The translations under genes and the position numbers were made by a program. Under the pieces are notes generated by a model. The model ran no database searches. It saw only the letters and a program-made list of their open reading frames with translations, and had not been told where the DNA came from. This document shows positions 24,831 through 32,854 of a stretch of 64,000 nt of DNA, piece after piece; the stretch's first letter is position 1; each line of letters starts with the position of its first letter. Location: positions 4,273,001-4,337,000 of the forward strand of contig NZ_CP126994.1 of the NCBI RefSeq assembly GCF_030252425.1, read 5' to 3'. The DNA comes from Acidisoma sp. PAMC 29798 (lineage in GTDB: Bacteria; Pseudomonadota; Alphaproteobacteria; Acetobacterales; Acetobacteraceae).

Positions 24831-25719
24831 GCCGCTCGGCCAACACATCGGCGAAGTCTGTGCCCTCGAGATCCGGCGTCGCGATCTCGACTGAACGACC
24901 CTCGGCCCTCCAACGTCGGGCGGCGGCCCGCGCGGCATCCTGGCCTGGCCAAACCTTTCTGCCATGCAGAATGTGAGGCAAATCATTATCCGCCGCGATC
25001 GTGATGCGCCGGATCGCGACGGGCAGCATCAACCCCTTGGCCAGATTACCCGCCGAGATTGCTGCCCACGCCGGAAGCCCCAGGAGGAGGCCCGCAGCGG
25101 CCGATGTCTCGACCCCCTCCCCAATGACGATAGCACCGTCGATCGGCTCCTGTAGGCGCACCGCAGCGCCCCACAAGACACCAAGACCGGCTTTCGCAGG
25201 TGTGACGCCTGCCTTGGCGGATCCGTCGCGGGTCAGATAGATACGCTGCAGACCGACTGGCTCCCCATCGACGCTCCGAGCGAGCGCCACGAGTGCCGCC
25301 AGGCTGCCTCCCTCGGGATGCTTAAGATCATCGTGGAACCGGAGATGCGGACTCCCGGCAACATGCTCGATTCCTCGCCCCCTCAGATAGGCCACGCCTG
25401 GTTCTGAAGTGCGATCTGTGAGCGGACGGCAGCGGGCCCAAACCGTACGCGCATATTCAGCCCGATCATCATTGGACCGGGCGGAAGAGGCCAACGGCAC
25501 CTTCGGTTCATAGGTGCCGCCCGTGACCCTCGCCGCCTCCTTCAGCAGCGTGCCCCGGTCGCAGCCGTTGGAGCAGAAAAGACGCGCGTTACCCTCCGAG
25601 CTCGCCTGGACCGAAAGCGACCCGCTGTAGCTGCAACAGAAGCAGTCGCCGCGCCACGACTTCGGGTATTTCTTGAGGCGGAGACGATCAGCCAGATCGC
25701 GGGCCATGATGGCGGTCAT
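24823..25719 (-). CDS. Toprim-domain primase
   Basis: 298 aa. N-terminal zinc-binding segment (WRGDCFCCSYSGSL and LFCSNGCDRGTLL), a middle DUF7146-like region (PGVAYLRGRGIEHVAGSPHL) and a C-terminal Toprim: VIGEGVETSAAAGLLLGLPA (catalytic Glu) and RRITIAADNDLPH (DxD-like). Together with the downstream RepA-like ATPase it should prime replication of the excised element. Start overlaps the previous gene by 4 bp. Confidence 0.85.
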   Translation of the reverse strand: MTAIMARDLADRLRLKKYPKSWRGDCFCCSYSGSLSVQASSEGNARLFCSNGCDRGTLLKEAARVTGGTYEPKVPLASSARSNDDRAEYARTVWARCRPLTDRTSEPGVAYLRGRGIEHVAGSPHLRFHDDLKHPEGGSLAALVALARSVDGEPVGLQRIYLTRDGSAKAGVTPAKAGLGVLWGAAVRLQEPIDGAIVIGEGVETSAAAGLLLGLPAWAAISAGNLAKGLMLPVAIRRITIAADNDLPHILHGRKVWPGQDAARAAARRWRAEGRSVEIATPDLEGTDFADVLAERRG

Positions 25720-26183
25720 GAGGCCACCGCCTTTCGTGCGGCCGCATCCAATTCCGACGCCCTTGCCGCGTGCCGAAGAGCGTTCTGCTCTTCACGCTCC
25801 CTAAGGCAGTCGCCCACGCCTTCAAGGTGCCAATCCCGGAGCACTTCTATCTCGGACGCCGACAGCGTGACCCTGCGCATCATTGCACACCTGCCTGCAT
25901 TGCTTCGCGCAACCGGGCCCGACGTGCTGGCGTCCGCCATCGACCGAAACTTAAAGATCACCGCACGGCCCGCCCGGAATGCGACCGTGGCAAGACTGCA
26001 TCCCGTACGATCAGGCCAATTTACCCCCTCGTCATGGGTGAGTAGCGCCGACATGCCGGGCCGACTCAGCACATCCTCCAGCGATAGATGACCAGGCGAT
26101 AGCACAGCGATCGCGACTTCGTCGGCGGCATACACGATCGTGTTGATGCGCGCCGCAACGGGAACCTGGATACCGCCGCTCAT
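25716..26183 (-). CDS. Hypothetical protein of the primase operon
   Basis: 155 aa. N-terminal region with beta and helix alternation (MSGGIQVPVAARINTIVYAA, DEVAIAVLSPGHLSLEDVLS), a C-terminal helical part (TLSASEIEVLRDWHLEGVGD then CLREREEQNALRHAARASEL). No cysteine clusters or membrane segments. Overlaps both neighbours by 4 bp. Family unknown; position suggests a replication or regulatory role. Confidence 0.6.
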   Translation of the reverse strand: MSGGIQVPVAARINTIVYAADEVAIAVLSPGHLSLEDVLSRPGMSALLTHDEGVNWPDRTGCSLATVAFRAGRAVIFKFRSMADASTSGPVARSNAGRCAMMRRVTLSASEIEVLRDWHLEGVGDCLREREEQNALRHAARASELDAAARKAVAS

Positions 26184-26419
26184 CGGCCGCTTCCCGGAAC
26201 CGAGTGGAGAGATCTCGGAGGAAAACGATCGCCTCCGGTCGCGCGCAGCATCTCCGGATTCAGCCGTCGCTGATATTCATTAAGACGACCGAGGATCGCG
26301 GGCATGCCGCCTATCGCCGCGGCGACCTCCGCCAAGAACTCCGCAGTCGCACGCGGGCCGAGAGTATGCAGGTGTTCCGCGCCTCGCTGGAGGCGCATTT
26401 GGTCAAGATTATTCAACAT
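26180..26419 (-). CDS. Small protein, first gene of primase operon, promoter displaced by IS21
   Basis: 79 aa, ATG at 26419 with GGAGAT upstream (MLNNLDQMRLQRGAEHLHTL, ATAEFLAEVAAAIGGMPAIL). Helical; resembles small accessory proteins that precede primase genes in alphaproteobacterial prophages. IS copy 2 ends only 14 bp upstream of the start, so the native promoter is gone or replaced by outward transcription from the IS. Likely first gene of a seven-gene minus-strand unit down to the IS at 22536. Confidence 0.65.
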   Translation of the reverse strand: MLNNLDQMRLQRGAEHLHTLGPRATAEFLAEVAAAIGGMPAILGRLNEYQRRLNPEMLRATGGDRFPPRSLHSVPGSGR

Positions 26420-26546
26420 CGAGATCTCCGATGTGTAAAACAGCGTGCAAAAGTTCCCAGATTCCAGGGGTAAACAGCGTCCAATAGTTTCCACCCTGGT
26501 CGTGCGATCATCCGGCATTTTTGCTGGGGAATCTGGGGTGCTGCTC

Positions 26547-28046
26547 ATGGACTTGATTGCCGAGATCCGGCGCCGCCATCTGGTCCGCCACGAGAGCATC
26601 AGCTCGATCGCGCGGGACCTTAAGCTGTGCCGGCAGACCGTCCGCCGGCATTGCCGGACCGAAGCCCAGCCGTCCTACCAGCGCAGCCGGCAGCCAACGC
26701 CGATGCTGGGAGCGGTCCAGCAGACGCTGGAGACGTGGCTGCGGACCGAAGGGCTTCTCCCGAAAGCCCAGCGCCGCACGGCCCAGCGGCTATTCGAAGG
26801 TTTGCAGGCGGAGGGCTACCGCGGCGCCTACGACAGCGTGCAACGTTTCGTGCGGCGCTGGAAGGCGGACAAGTCGGGCCCGGCGCTGGCGCACGCCTTT
26901 ATCCCGCTGGCCTTCGCACCCGGCGAGGTGTGCCAGTTCGACTGGAGCCATGAGCATGTCGAACTCGGCGGCGTCATGCAGACCATCAAGGTTGCGCATT
27001 TCCGGCTGACCTTCAGCCGGCAGATGTTCGTGGTGGCCTACCCACGCGAGACCCAGGAGATGGTCTTCGACGCGCATAACCGCGCTTTCGCCTTCTTCGG
27101 CGGGGTGCCCCAGCGCATGGTCTACGACAACCTCAAGTCCGTTGTGGAGACGATATTTACCGGCAAGGAGCGGCAGTTCAATCGGCGCTTCATGGTGCTG
27201 GCCAACCACTATCTGTTTGAGCCCGTCGCCTGTACCCCCGCCTCTGGATGGGAGAAGGGGCAGGTCGAGAACCAGGTTGGCAACATCCGCGAATGGCTAT
27301 TCACGCCGCTGGCCCGTTTTATCAGCTTCGATGCGCTGAACGTCTGGCTGGCCACGCGCTGCCGGGAGCTGGCGCAGCGCAAACACCCGGTAACGCCGGA
27401 GCGCTCGATTGCCGCGTGCTTTGCCGAGGAGCAGCCGTCGCTGCGGCAGATCACCGCGACATTCGACGGCTATGTCGAACATATGCTGCGCGTGTCGAGC
27501 ACCTGCCTGGTGGCGGTGGATCGCAACCGATACAGCGTGCCAGCCGCCTTCGCCGGCCGCGCTGTCTCGGTGCGCACCTCAGCCGCCGGCGTGCGCATCG
27601 TGGCCGACGGCGCAATCGTCGCCGACCATGCCCGGCGGTATGGGCGTGATCAACTGATCTGCGATCCGTGGCATTATCTGCCGATCCTGGAACGCAAACC
27701 TGGCGCATTGCGCAACGGTGTGCCGTTCCAGCAATGGGATTTGCCCACGCCCATCCGGCTGGTGCGCGACCGCATTCTCAAGCAGCCGAAAGGCGATCGT
27801 GCTTTTGTCGAGTTGCTGATGATGGCACGCGAGTTCGGCCTGGAGCCGCTGCAGGTCGCCTGCGAATTGGTATTGGACGGCAATGTCATCACTGCCGCCG
27901 TGGTGCTGAACGAGATGCGCCGGCTTGTCGCACCCAGCACGCCCGCCATGCTGAACGTGCCCGACATGCTGAAGCTCCAAACCGAGCCGCGCGCCGATTG
28001 CGGCCGCTACGACCACCTGCGCGAGGTGAGCCATGTCATCCACTGA
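26547..28046 (+). CDS. istA: IS21 transposase IstA (copy 2)
   Basis: Translation identical to copy 1, with HTH, DDE residues and C-terminal domain intact; start ATG at 26547. Identity between copies implies very recent duplication. Confidence 0.95.
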   Translation: MDLIAEIRRRHLVRHESISSIARDLKLCRQTVRRHCRTEAQPSYQRSRQPTPMLGAVQQTLETWLRTEGLLPKAQRRTAQRLFEGLQAEGYRGAYDSVQRFVRRWKADKSGPALAHAFIPLAFAPGEVCQFDWSHEHVELGGVMQTIKVAHFRLTFSRQMFVVAYPRETQEMVFDAHNRAFAFFGGVPQRMVYDNLKSVVETIFTGKERQFNRRFMVLANHYLFEPVACTPASGWEKGQVENQVGNIREWLFTPLARFISFDALNVWLATRCRELAQRKHPVTPERSIAACFAEEQPSLRQITATFDGYVEHMLRVSSTCLVAVDRNRYSVPAAFAGRAVSVRTSAAGVRIVADGAIVADHARRYGRDQLICDPWHYLPILERKPGALRNGVPFQQWDLPTPIRLVRDRILKQPKGDRAFVELLMMAREFGLEPLQVACELVLDGNVITAAVVLNEMRRLVAPSTPAMLNVPDMLKLQTEPRADCGRYDHLREVSHVIH

Positions 28047-28821
28047 TCTTGCTGTTAAGCCTCTTGCCTTGGTTGCTTCCGGCGTAGACCGCCTCGGCCA
28101 ACTCAGTGCGCTACATCTCTACGGCATGGCTACCGCCTGGAGCGAGTTGCTGGCGGAAGGCCCACGTCGGCCGATGCAGCCCGAGGCATGGCTGGACCGG
28201 TTAATCGAAGCCGAGCTTGCCGATCGCCAGGTCCGCAGCCTGCGCTACCAGCTCAAGGCCGCGCGCTTCCCTGTTCATCGCGACCTGACCGGTATCGAAT
28301 GGGCCGAAACCCCATTGCCGCAGGCGCAAATCGAACAACTGGCGACCGCCGCCTTCATGGCAACCGCGCACAATCTGATCCTGGTCGGCGGCACCGGCAC
28401 CGGAAAGACCCACATCGCGACGGCGCTGGGTGTCGCTGCCATCCACCAGGGCAAACGCGTGCGCTTCTACAACGCCGTCGACCTGGTCAACCAGCTGGAG
28501 CGGGAGAAACAGCAGGGACGCGCCGGCAATCTCGCCCGTCAGCTGGTGCAGACCGACGCCGTGATCATCGACGAACTCGGCTATCTGCCGTTCCCAGCCT
28601 CGGGCGGCGCTCTGCTGTTCCACCTGATCAGCCAGCTCTACGAAAAGACCTCGCTGATCTTCACAACCAACCTCTCTTTTGCCGAATGGGTGGGTGTCTT
28701 CGGTGACCCAAAGATGACAACCGCACTGCTGGACCGGGTCACCCACCACTGCGACATCCTGGAGACCGGCAACGACTCGTTCCGCTTCAAGCAGCGAAAG
28801 AAACAGCCGAAAAACAGCTGA
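28033..28821 (+). CDS. istB: IS21 transposition helper ATPase IstB (copy 2)
   Basis: Translation identical to copy 1 (262 aa, Walker [15 protein letters not shown]). Overlaps istA by 14 bp. Confidence 0.95.
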   Translation: MSSTDLAVKPLALVASGVDRLGQLSALHLYGMATAWSELLAEGPRRPMQPEAWLDRLIEAELADRQVRSLRYQLKAARFPVHRDLTGIEWAETPLPQAQIEQLATAAFMATAHNLILVGGTGTGKTHIATALGVAAIHQGKRVRFYNAVDLVNQLEREKQQGRAGNLARQLVQTDAVIIDELGYLPFPASGGALLFHLISQLYEKTSLIFTTNLSFAEWVGVFGDPKMTTALLDRVTHHCDILETGNDSFRFKQRKKQPKNS

Positions 28822-28876
28822 GAAAGTGGAAACTTTTGGACGCTGTTGCCTGGTAACTATTCAACGCTGATTGACA

Positions 28877-29306
28877 CCCTTGCAGTGCGCCCGTTTCCAT
28901 TTTTGAATGGATGGATCCAGTTTATCCGCCATAGACAAAACGATGCGATTTCAATCGGAGGAGTGCTTGTCCACCTTGCCCCAAGCTCCTTGGTGAACTC
29001 ATTCATACAGTCCTTAACATCCTCCCAGTGAGGAGGTTGATGAACCGTGACACCTCCTTTGGAAACAACTACTTCTCCGTCTCTGTAGACACCTGGAGTT
29101 TTAAGTAATAGTAAAGTCCCAGTTCGATGGAGTTCGCAGAGCTCTGCCTCAGAAGGGTGAGAGTTTAGTAGGGCACTATTTAGACGTATATGATAAGTAA
29201 CGAATTTTATCAGGGCTTCGATGAAATTGACCTGACTGGAATAGTTTAATACTTCGATTTCATGTGCTTCGGGTCCATTGATCAGCTCCCAATTATCGTC
29301 AAACAT
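28877..29306 (-). pseudogene. Fic-domain protein truncated by IS21
   Basis: ATG at 29306 with GAGGTG upstream (MFDDNWELINGPEAHEIEVL). The Fic core is present through LCELHRTGTLLLLKTPGVYR, the flap VVVSKGGVTVHQPPHWEDVK and the active-site loop IHPFKNGNGRTAR, after which the IS begins; a fused frame adds VSISVE from the IS end and stops at 28857. The catalytic His, Phe and GNGR are kept, but the residue that usually is Asp/Glu (HPFx[D/E]GNGR) is Asn, so Mg-dependent AMP transfer is doubtful even in the intact protein. The C-terminal helix bundle is lost. The region is visibly AT-richer than its surroundings, pointing to recent transfer. Confidence 0.85.
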
Positions 29307-29380
29307 TGCACACCTCAGCAAAACGGCTCACCATGAAGGGTGAGCCGTTGAGGCAAGGTCAAGGCTTTTGTTTTAAGGAG

Positions 29381-29581
29381 TTACGGCTTCGGTTCCCGGG
29401 CGTCATGCCCTTCGATCTGATCGAGCAGGGTGGATACCTTATCTTTCGTGAGCGTGGAGTCATCCGACCGCAGGCCCATTATCAAACTCATGCGTTGGGC
29501 GCGGCGCTCCGACGGGCGCATCGTATGATTACGCGCACGCTCAACGAGGTCATCAAGCGACAATGTTTGGCTTTGCATCAT
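29381..29581 (-). CDS. Small protein upstream of fic, candidate partner
   Basis: 66 aa (MMQSQTLSLDDLVERARNHT, MRPSERRAQRMSLIMGLRSD, LTKDKVSTLLDQIEG), 74 bp upstream of fic and co-directional. Small proteins of this build, with a helix containing ERxAQRxS...G then a short linker and a C-terminal helix, often precede Fic and other toxin-like genes. The inhibitory [S/T]xxxE[G/N] motif of the VbhA/FicA antitoxins is not evident, so the antitoxin role is a guess. With fic broken it would now be an orphan. Confidence 0.55.
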   Translation of the reverse strand: MMQSQTLSLDDLVERARNHTMRPSERRAQRMSLIMGLRSDDSTLTKDKVSTLLDQIEGHDAREPKP

Positions 29582-29859
29582 CGTGGTTACTCCTCACAAA
29601 TCAGCCTCTTAATAGCGATCTCCATTGATGGAACGCAAAACGTAAGTCGTTGATCGTTAAAGTTATCCACAGATATTTTACATTAACAGAGATTCAATTA
29701 TTGACAACGACCTCAGTTTGAGTCCTGTCGCCGGCGCAGTAGTTGAGGCCTAAAGGTCGCTAACCACCAGATATGGTGGGATTCGAGATAACTCCGGATA
29801 TTTTGTCGTACGCGATTCGTGGGACCGCACCGTCAACTTCCCACAAGTCTCTCGTTGCC

Positions 29860-31077
29860 TCACCTCTCGCCATATTCGCCAGCCGCGCACCACTTCCCCC
29901 ACGCCTCCATCATCTCTCTCCGCTTCTCGAACAGGTCGCCCCGCCGATAGGCTGCCTCGACCTTCGACCCGATGACATGGGCGAGGGCCATCTCGGCGAC
30001 CTCGCCGGGATAATCCGTCGCCTCAGCGATCCAATCCCGGAAGGTTGACCGGAACCCATGAACGGTTGCGGCCTTAGCGCCCAACGCGGTGTGGACCGCT
30101 TTCAGTAGCCCCACGTCGGACATAGGCCTGCCGATCTTCGCGCCAGGGAAGACGAACGCATCCGCTGGCGGCTTGCTCTCCATCGGCCACTGCTTCCGCA
30201 GGATGGTAAGGGCCGGTTCCGACAGGGGCACCCGGTGCTCGTTCTTGGCCTTCATTCGCTCGGCTGGGACAATCCAGAGCTTCCGCTCGAGATCGAACTC
30301 CCGCCACCGGGCCCCGCGGACTTCCCCTGACCGTGCGGCGGTCAGGCAGGCAAACCGTACCGCCCGAGCTGCCATCCCCTCTGCCTTGGCGAGCGCCGTC
30401 ATGACCGTCGCAACCTGGCGCCAGTCCACGGCGCGGTGATGCTCGACCCGGGCGCCCAGGGCTCGGGGTGCAAGGATGTTGGCGAGGTGCCCCTTCCAGC
30501 GGGCGGGGTTCTCGCCCTTCAGCCATTTGTGAGCGTGCGCGTAATCCAGGATCCGCTCGAGCCGGCCGCGGACCCTATCGGCGGTCTCTTTCTTCTCGGC
30601 CCAGATAGGCCGCAGAATCAGCAGGATATCCTCGGTGGTGATGCTGCCGATCGGCTTATTGCACACGACAGGATAGGCAAACCGTGTCAGGGAGCTACGC
30701 CAGACAGGCGCCGCCCGCCGATCGGTCCAGCCTGGCTCCCTGTCCTTGATATAGGCTTCGGTGACCGCCGCGAAGGTCATGCCGGTGGCGCGCTTCGCTT
30801 CTTTCCGTCGTTTTTCGTTCTCTATAGGGTCGATCTCTTCGTCCAGCAGCTGCCGGGCTGTTCGAGCTTTATCCCTGGCCTTGGCGAGGGTGACGTCCAG
30901 ATAAGAGCCCAGGCCCATTTCGCGTCGCTTGCCTGTCACTGGACTTTTGTAGCGGAATGTCCATCGCTTTGCCTTGCCTTGAACGGTTAGCCACAGATTC
31001 CCGCCGTCGCCCCAGCTTCCATCTTTGAGCGATTCGACCTCACGCACCGTCATCTGGTTCGGTCCAAGTCGACTCAC
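29860..31077 (-). CDS. P4-type tyrosine integrase of the island
   Basis: 405 aa. N-terminal DUF4102 arm-binding domain (VESLKDGSWGDGGNLWLTVQ), SAM-like core-binding domain (FAAVTEAYIKDREPGWTDRR), then the catalytic domain with Arg in CLTAARSGEVRGARW, Lys in MKAKNEHRVPL, HxxR in VHGFRSTFRDW, His in EMALAHVIGSKVE and Tyr in AAYRRGDLFEKR. All catalytic residues are present, so active excision or integration is possible. It lies 160 bp from attR. No excisionase gene is obvious; the small XRE or MarR proteins could serve. Confidence 0.94.
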   Translation of the reverse strand: MSRLGPNQMTVREVESLKDGSWGDGGNLWLTVQGKAKRWTFRYKSPVTGKRREMGLGSYLDVTLAKARDKARTARQLLDEEIDPIENEKRRKEAKRATGMTFAAVTEAYIKDREPGWTDRRAAPVWRSSLTRFAYPVVCNKPIGSITTEDILLILRPIWAEKKETADRVRGRLERILDYAHAHKWLKGENPARWKGHLANILAPRALGARVEHHRAVDWRQVATVMTALAKAEGMAARAVRFACLTAARSGEVRGARWREFDLERKLWIVPAERMKAKNEHRVPLSEPALTILRKQWPMESKPPADAFVFPGAKIGRPMSDVGLLKAVHTALGAKAATVHGFRSTFRDWIAEATDYPGEVAEMALAHVIGSKVEAAYRRGDLFEKRREMMEAWGKWCAAGEYGER

Positions 31078-31237
31078 AGCGTGCCACCCATCTTACACCA
31101 CCCTACTTAGCGCCCATCTTAAGAATTGCGCTGCAGGGAGACAAGTCGGCACAGCGGGAACCGGGTGATCGTCTAGAAGCCTATGATCAAACAGCTATTT
31201 TGATGCATCCGGAAACGCTGGGGAACATCATTGTTAT

Positions 31238-31261
31238 TCCAACCCCCTCCACCAGCGTTGG
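31238..31261 (+). repeat. attR: 24-bp direct repeat of the tRNA-Tyr 3' end
   Basis: Exact copy of 1537-1560. It contains only the final 17 nt of tRNA-Tyr, so this side carries no functional tRNA. Marks the right edge of the island. Confidence 0.9.
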
Positions 31262-31359
31262 ACGAAGTCCCCGGTGCCCTCGACAATCAACCGGCAGGCA
31301 GCTTCAGTCACTGCAAGCAAGGGCCGCCGATCTCGCTGACCGGCAGCCCTTTCGAGAGG

Positions 31360-31782
31360 CTAGATCTCCTCGGCCGCCGGATCGGCGGCCACGTCCTCAG
31401 CCGGTTCCTTCTCCGCCGTCTTCTCCGTCTCGGGCGGACCTTCTTTGGCGCGCTCACGCGCCGCGCTCAGATAGTCAAACGCTAGCGGGTCGTGGCCTTC
31501 GAAGATGAGGCGGTATTCCGCACCCATGGCGGTATTGGTGGTCTGCTCGACTTTGCCGACCTTTTCGATAATCCAGCCCGCGCCGCGATCAACCGTGGCC
31601 GGCGGCAGCGTCACGATGCGGCTTGGTGCCCGCTTCTCATCACGGCCGCGCCCACCCGGACCGCCGGGGCCGCCCGGACGACCTTTACCGCCGCCGCCCG
31701 ACTTCCGTTCCCGGCTGTTCATGTCGAACTGCGCGGGCGCCGCTGCCTTACCCTTGGGGGGACCGCCGGGTGCTTTAGCCAT
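31360..31782 (-). CDS. Disordered Gly/Pro-rich conserved-type protein
   Basis: 140 aa from the ATG at 31782 (GAGGAG upstream). N-terminal ~60 residues are low-complexity (KAPGGPPKGKAAAPAQF, GGGGKGRPGGPGGPGGRGR), the middle is a compact segment (IVTLPPATVDRGAGWIIEKV, TNTAMGAEYRLIFEGHDPLA) and the tail is acidic (ETEKTAEKEPAEDVAADPA). No signal peptide. First gene right of the island; family not recognised. Confidence 0.6.
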   Translation of the reverse strand: MAKAPGGPPKGKAAAPAQFDMNSRERKSGGGGKGRPGGPGGPGGRGRDEKRAPSRIVTLPPATVDRGAGWIIEKVGKVEQTTNTAMGAEYRLIFEGHDPLAFDYLSAARERAKEGPPETEKTAEKEPAEDVAADPAAEEI

Positions 31783-31902
31783 AACCGTACTCCTCTTTTG
31801 GCCGAAGCCGCTAAAGGGGTCTCTTACAGCGGTCCAGGTCTTCTCCACCAGCCGCATCGTCGCCACGCCCGGCCGGGTTCTTGCGGTCGATCGCTCGACT
31901 GG

Positions 31903-32367
31903 TCAGTGGGCCTTCTTCTTGTAGAGCAGCCAGCGGAGCATCATTAAAATGTCCTCGGCGCCGTTGCTGATGACAATGTCGCGCTGATAGGCGGTTGAGG
32001 CGAGTTCTATATCCGACTCGCTGGGTGCGCGGACAATCGTCATGGCCCAATTGCCGAAGTCACGCTCCTCGTGACTTTCGCTATACATGAGTTCGATGCT
32101 CTGATGACGCTTGTCACAGGCGATATGACCAAAGAGGGACTTCACGGCATGTGCCGATCCCTCAAGGACCTGGGCGTAGCCGGTCGCGGTCAACATTAGC
32201 GCTCCGGTGATGTCGTTGGCGGCGTTCCATTCTCGCGACACACTCAGTATTCGCTCAATATCCGTGTCAAAAGACGTCTCCAGTCCCCTGACGATCTGAC
32301 TGCGATAGACGACTTTGTAGATCGTGTCGCCGTCGGCCATATCCAATACAGAACTCGCTGACATCAT
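31903..32367 (-). CDS. BLUF blue-light photoreceptor protein
   Basis: About 154 aa; start taken at ATG 32367, with alternatives at 32406 and 32340. BLUF domain: IYKVVYRSQIVRG (flavin-side Tyr), ILSVSREWNAANDITGALML (Asn), YAQVLEGSAHAVKSLFGHIA (conserved Gln), CDKRHQSIELMYSESHEERD and FGNWAM (Trp/Met of strand 5). The C-terminal ~45 residues form a helical cap, no output domain, so it signals by protein contact. Binds FAD non-covalently. A tandem 21-bp repeat lies in its upstream region. Confidence 0.88.
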   Translation of the reverse strand: MMSASSVLDMADGDTIYKVVYRSQIVRGLETSFDTDIERILSVSREWNAANDITGALMLTATGYAQVLEGSAHAVKSLFGHIACDKRHQSIELMYSESHEERDFGNWAMTIVRAPSESDIELASTAYQRDIVISNGAEDILMMLRWLLYKKKAH

Positions 32368-32458
32368 GTGAAAATCTTTAAAACAGATCAAAGTCAATGC
32401 TACCACGACTTCACACGAGACGCCATGCGGGGGGCAGGCTTCACTTTCAGCATACTGA

Positions 32459-32499
32459 ATCAGCGATCAAGGGGACTTGATCAGCGATCAAGGGGACTT
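32459..32499. repeat. Tandem direct repeat, two ~20-bp units
   Basis: The unit ATCAGCGATCAAGGGGACTT occurs twice in a row (32459-32478 and 32480-32499) with a single G between. It lies ~90 bp upstream of the BLUF gene start, so it could be a regulator site or a simple duplication. No consensus recognised. Confidence 0.7.
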
Positions 32500-32605
32500 C
32501 AAAACGGTATAGGGAATGTTAAACGTTGGAGCGTATGACCATACCTTTTCGTTCAATCCGCTTGATGCGGAGGGTAAGGTGTGGTTAACCACCCTTGCCC
32601 TAAAG

Positions 32606-32633
32606 AAAAAAAAGGCGGCGCCGAAGCACCGCC
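32606..32633 (-). terminator. Rho-independent terminator, minus strand
   Basis: On the minus strand GGCGGTGC-TTCG-GCGCCGCC forms an 8-bp stem with one G-U pair and a stable TTCG tetraloop, followed by eight T. It lies ~220 bp past the stop of the heme peroxidase and would end the oxidase-peroxidase transcript, which would then run antisense through the 39-aa ORF at 32649. Confidence 0.85.
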
Positions 32634-32648
32634 AAGTTTAGGGAGGAA

Positions 32649-32768
32649 ATGTCCAAAAAAGCAGCAACACGATCAAGGACCGCCGTTGCTCCGAGCCTTA
32701 TAGGCTGGATCGCACAAAGCGGCAAGTTTTTGGTGCGCCGCACAAAAACCCTTTTACACAACCTTTGA
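32649..32768 (+). CDS. Possible 39-aa cationic amphipathic peptide
   Basis: ATG preceded by AGGGAGGAA, one of the strongest ribosome sites in the window. Encodes MSKKAATRSRTAVAPSLIGW then IAQSGKFLVRRTKTLLHNL: basic N- and C-thirds around an amphipathic, membrane-active-looking centre. It sits just after the terminator hairpin and a 12-bp palindrome (GTGGTTAACCAC, 32581-32592). No family known. Could be a small regulatory or toxin-like peptide. Confidence 0.5.
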   Translation: MSKKAATRSRTAVAPSLIGWIAQSGKFLVRRTKTLLHNL

Positions 32769-32854
32769 TCGCGTTTGCTTTCGGTCGCCCCAATCGCCGA
32801 TCAACCCGGACGCGCGCTACGCGCCGGGTTGAGCTTTTGGAAGTCGGCGCGCGC

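Larger units (their letters stand above)
26434..28876 (+). mobile_element. IS21-family insertion sequence, copy 2 (2443 bp)
   Basis: Same TGT...ACA ends, length and gene products as copy 1 but in opposite orientation. Left flank ends CTCCGATG, right flank starts CCCTTGCAG, so no target duplication. The right end lies in the fic gene immediately after its catalytic motif; the left end lies just upstream of the small gene at 26180-26419. Confidence 0.93.
1537..31261. mobile_element. tRNA-Tyr-integrated genomic island (~29.7 kb)
   Basis: Bounded by the 24-bp direct repeats at 1537-1560 and 31238-31261. A tyrosine recombinase (29860-31077) sits beside the right repeat and transcribes inward. Contents are typical accessory cargo: small overlapping genes of unknown function, several frameshifted genes, a Toprim primase and RepA-like ATPase, a giant polyvalent protein, two IS21 copies and a truncated fic. 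No structural, portal or terminase genes are seen, so it is a phage satellite, integrated plasmid-like element or decayed prophage rather than a complete phage. The flanking rlmB and the gene at 31360 look like ordinary chromosome. Confidence 0.88.

Noticed and set aside
26557-27649. Long alternative frames inside istA and istB
   Set aside because: They are shadows of the transposase genes in other frames and occur identically in both copies.
20094-28876. Functional composite transposon made by the two IS21 copies
   Set aside because: The outer flanks (ending CCAGAT and starting CCCTTG) do not match, so no evidence that the whole unit inserted as one; local deletions explain the data as well.
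29381-29581. Confirmed VbhA/FicA-type antitoxin
   Set aside because: Position and size fit, but the [S/T]xxxE[G/N] inhibitory motif is not visible, so it is left as a candidate partner only.
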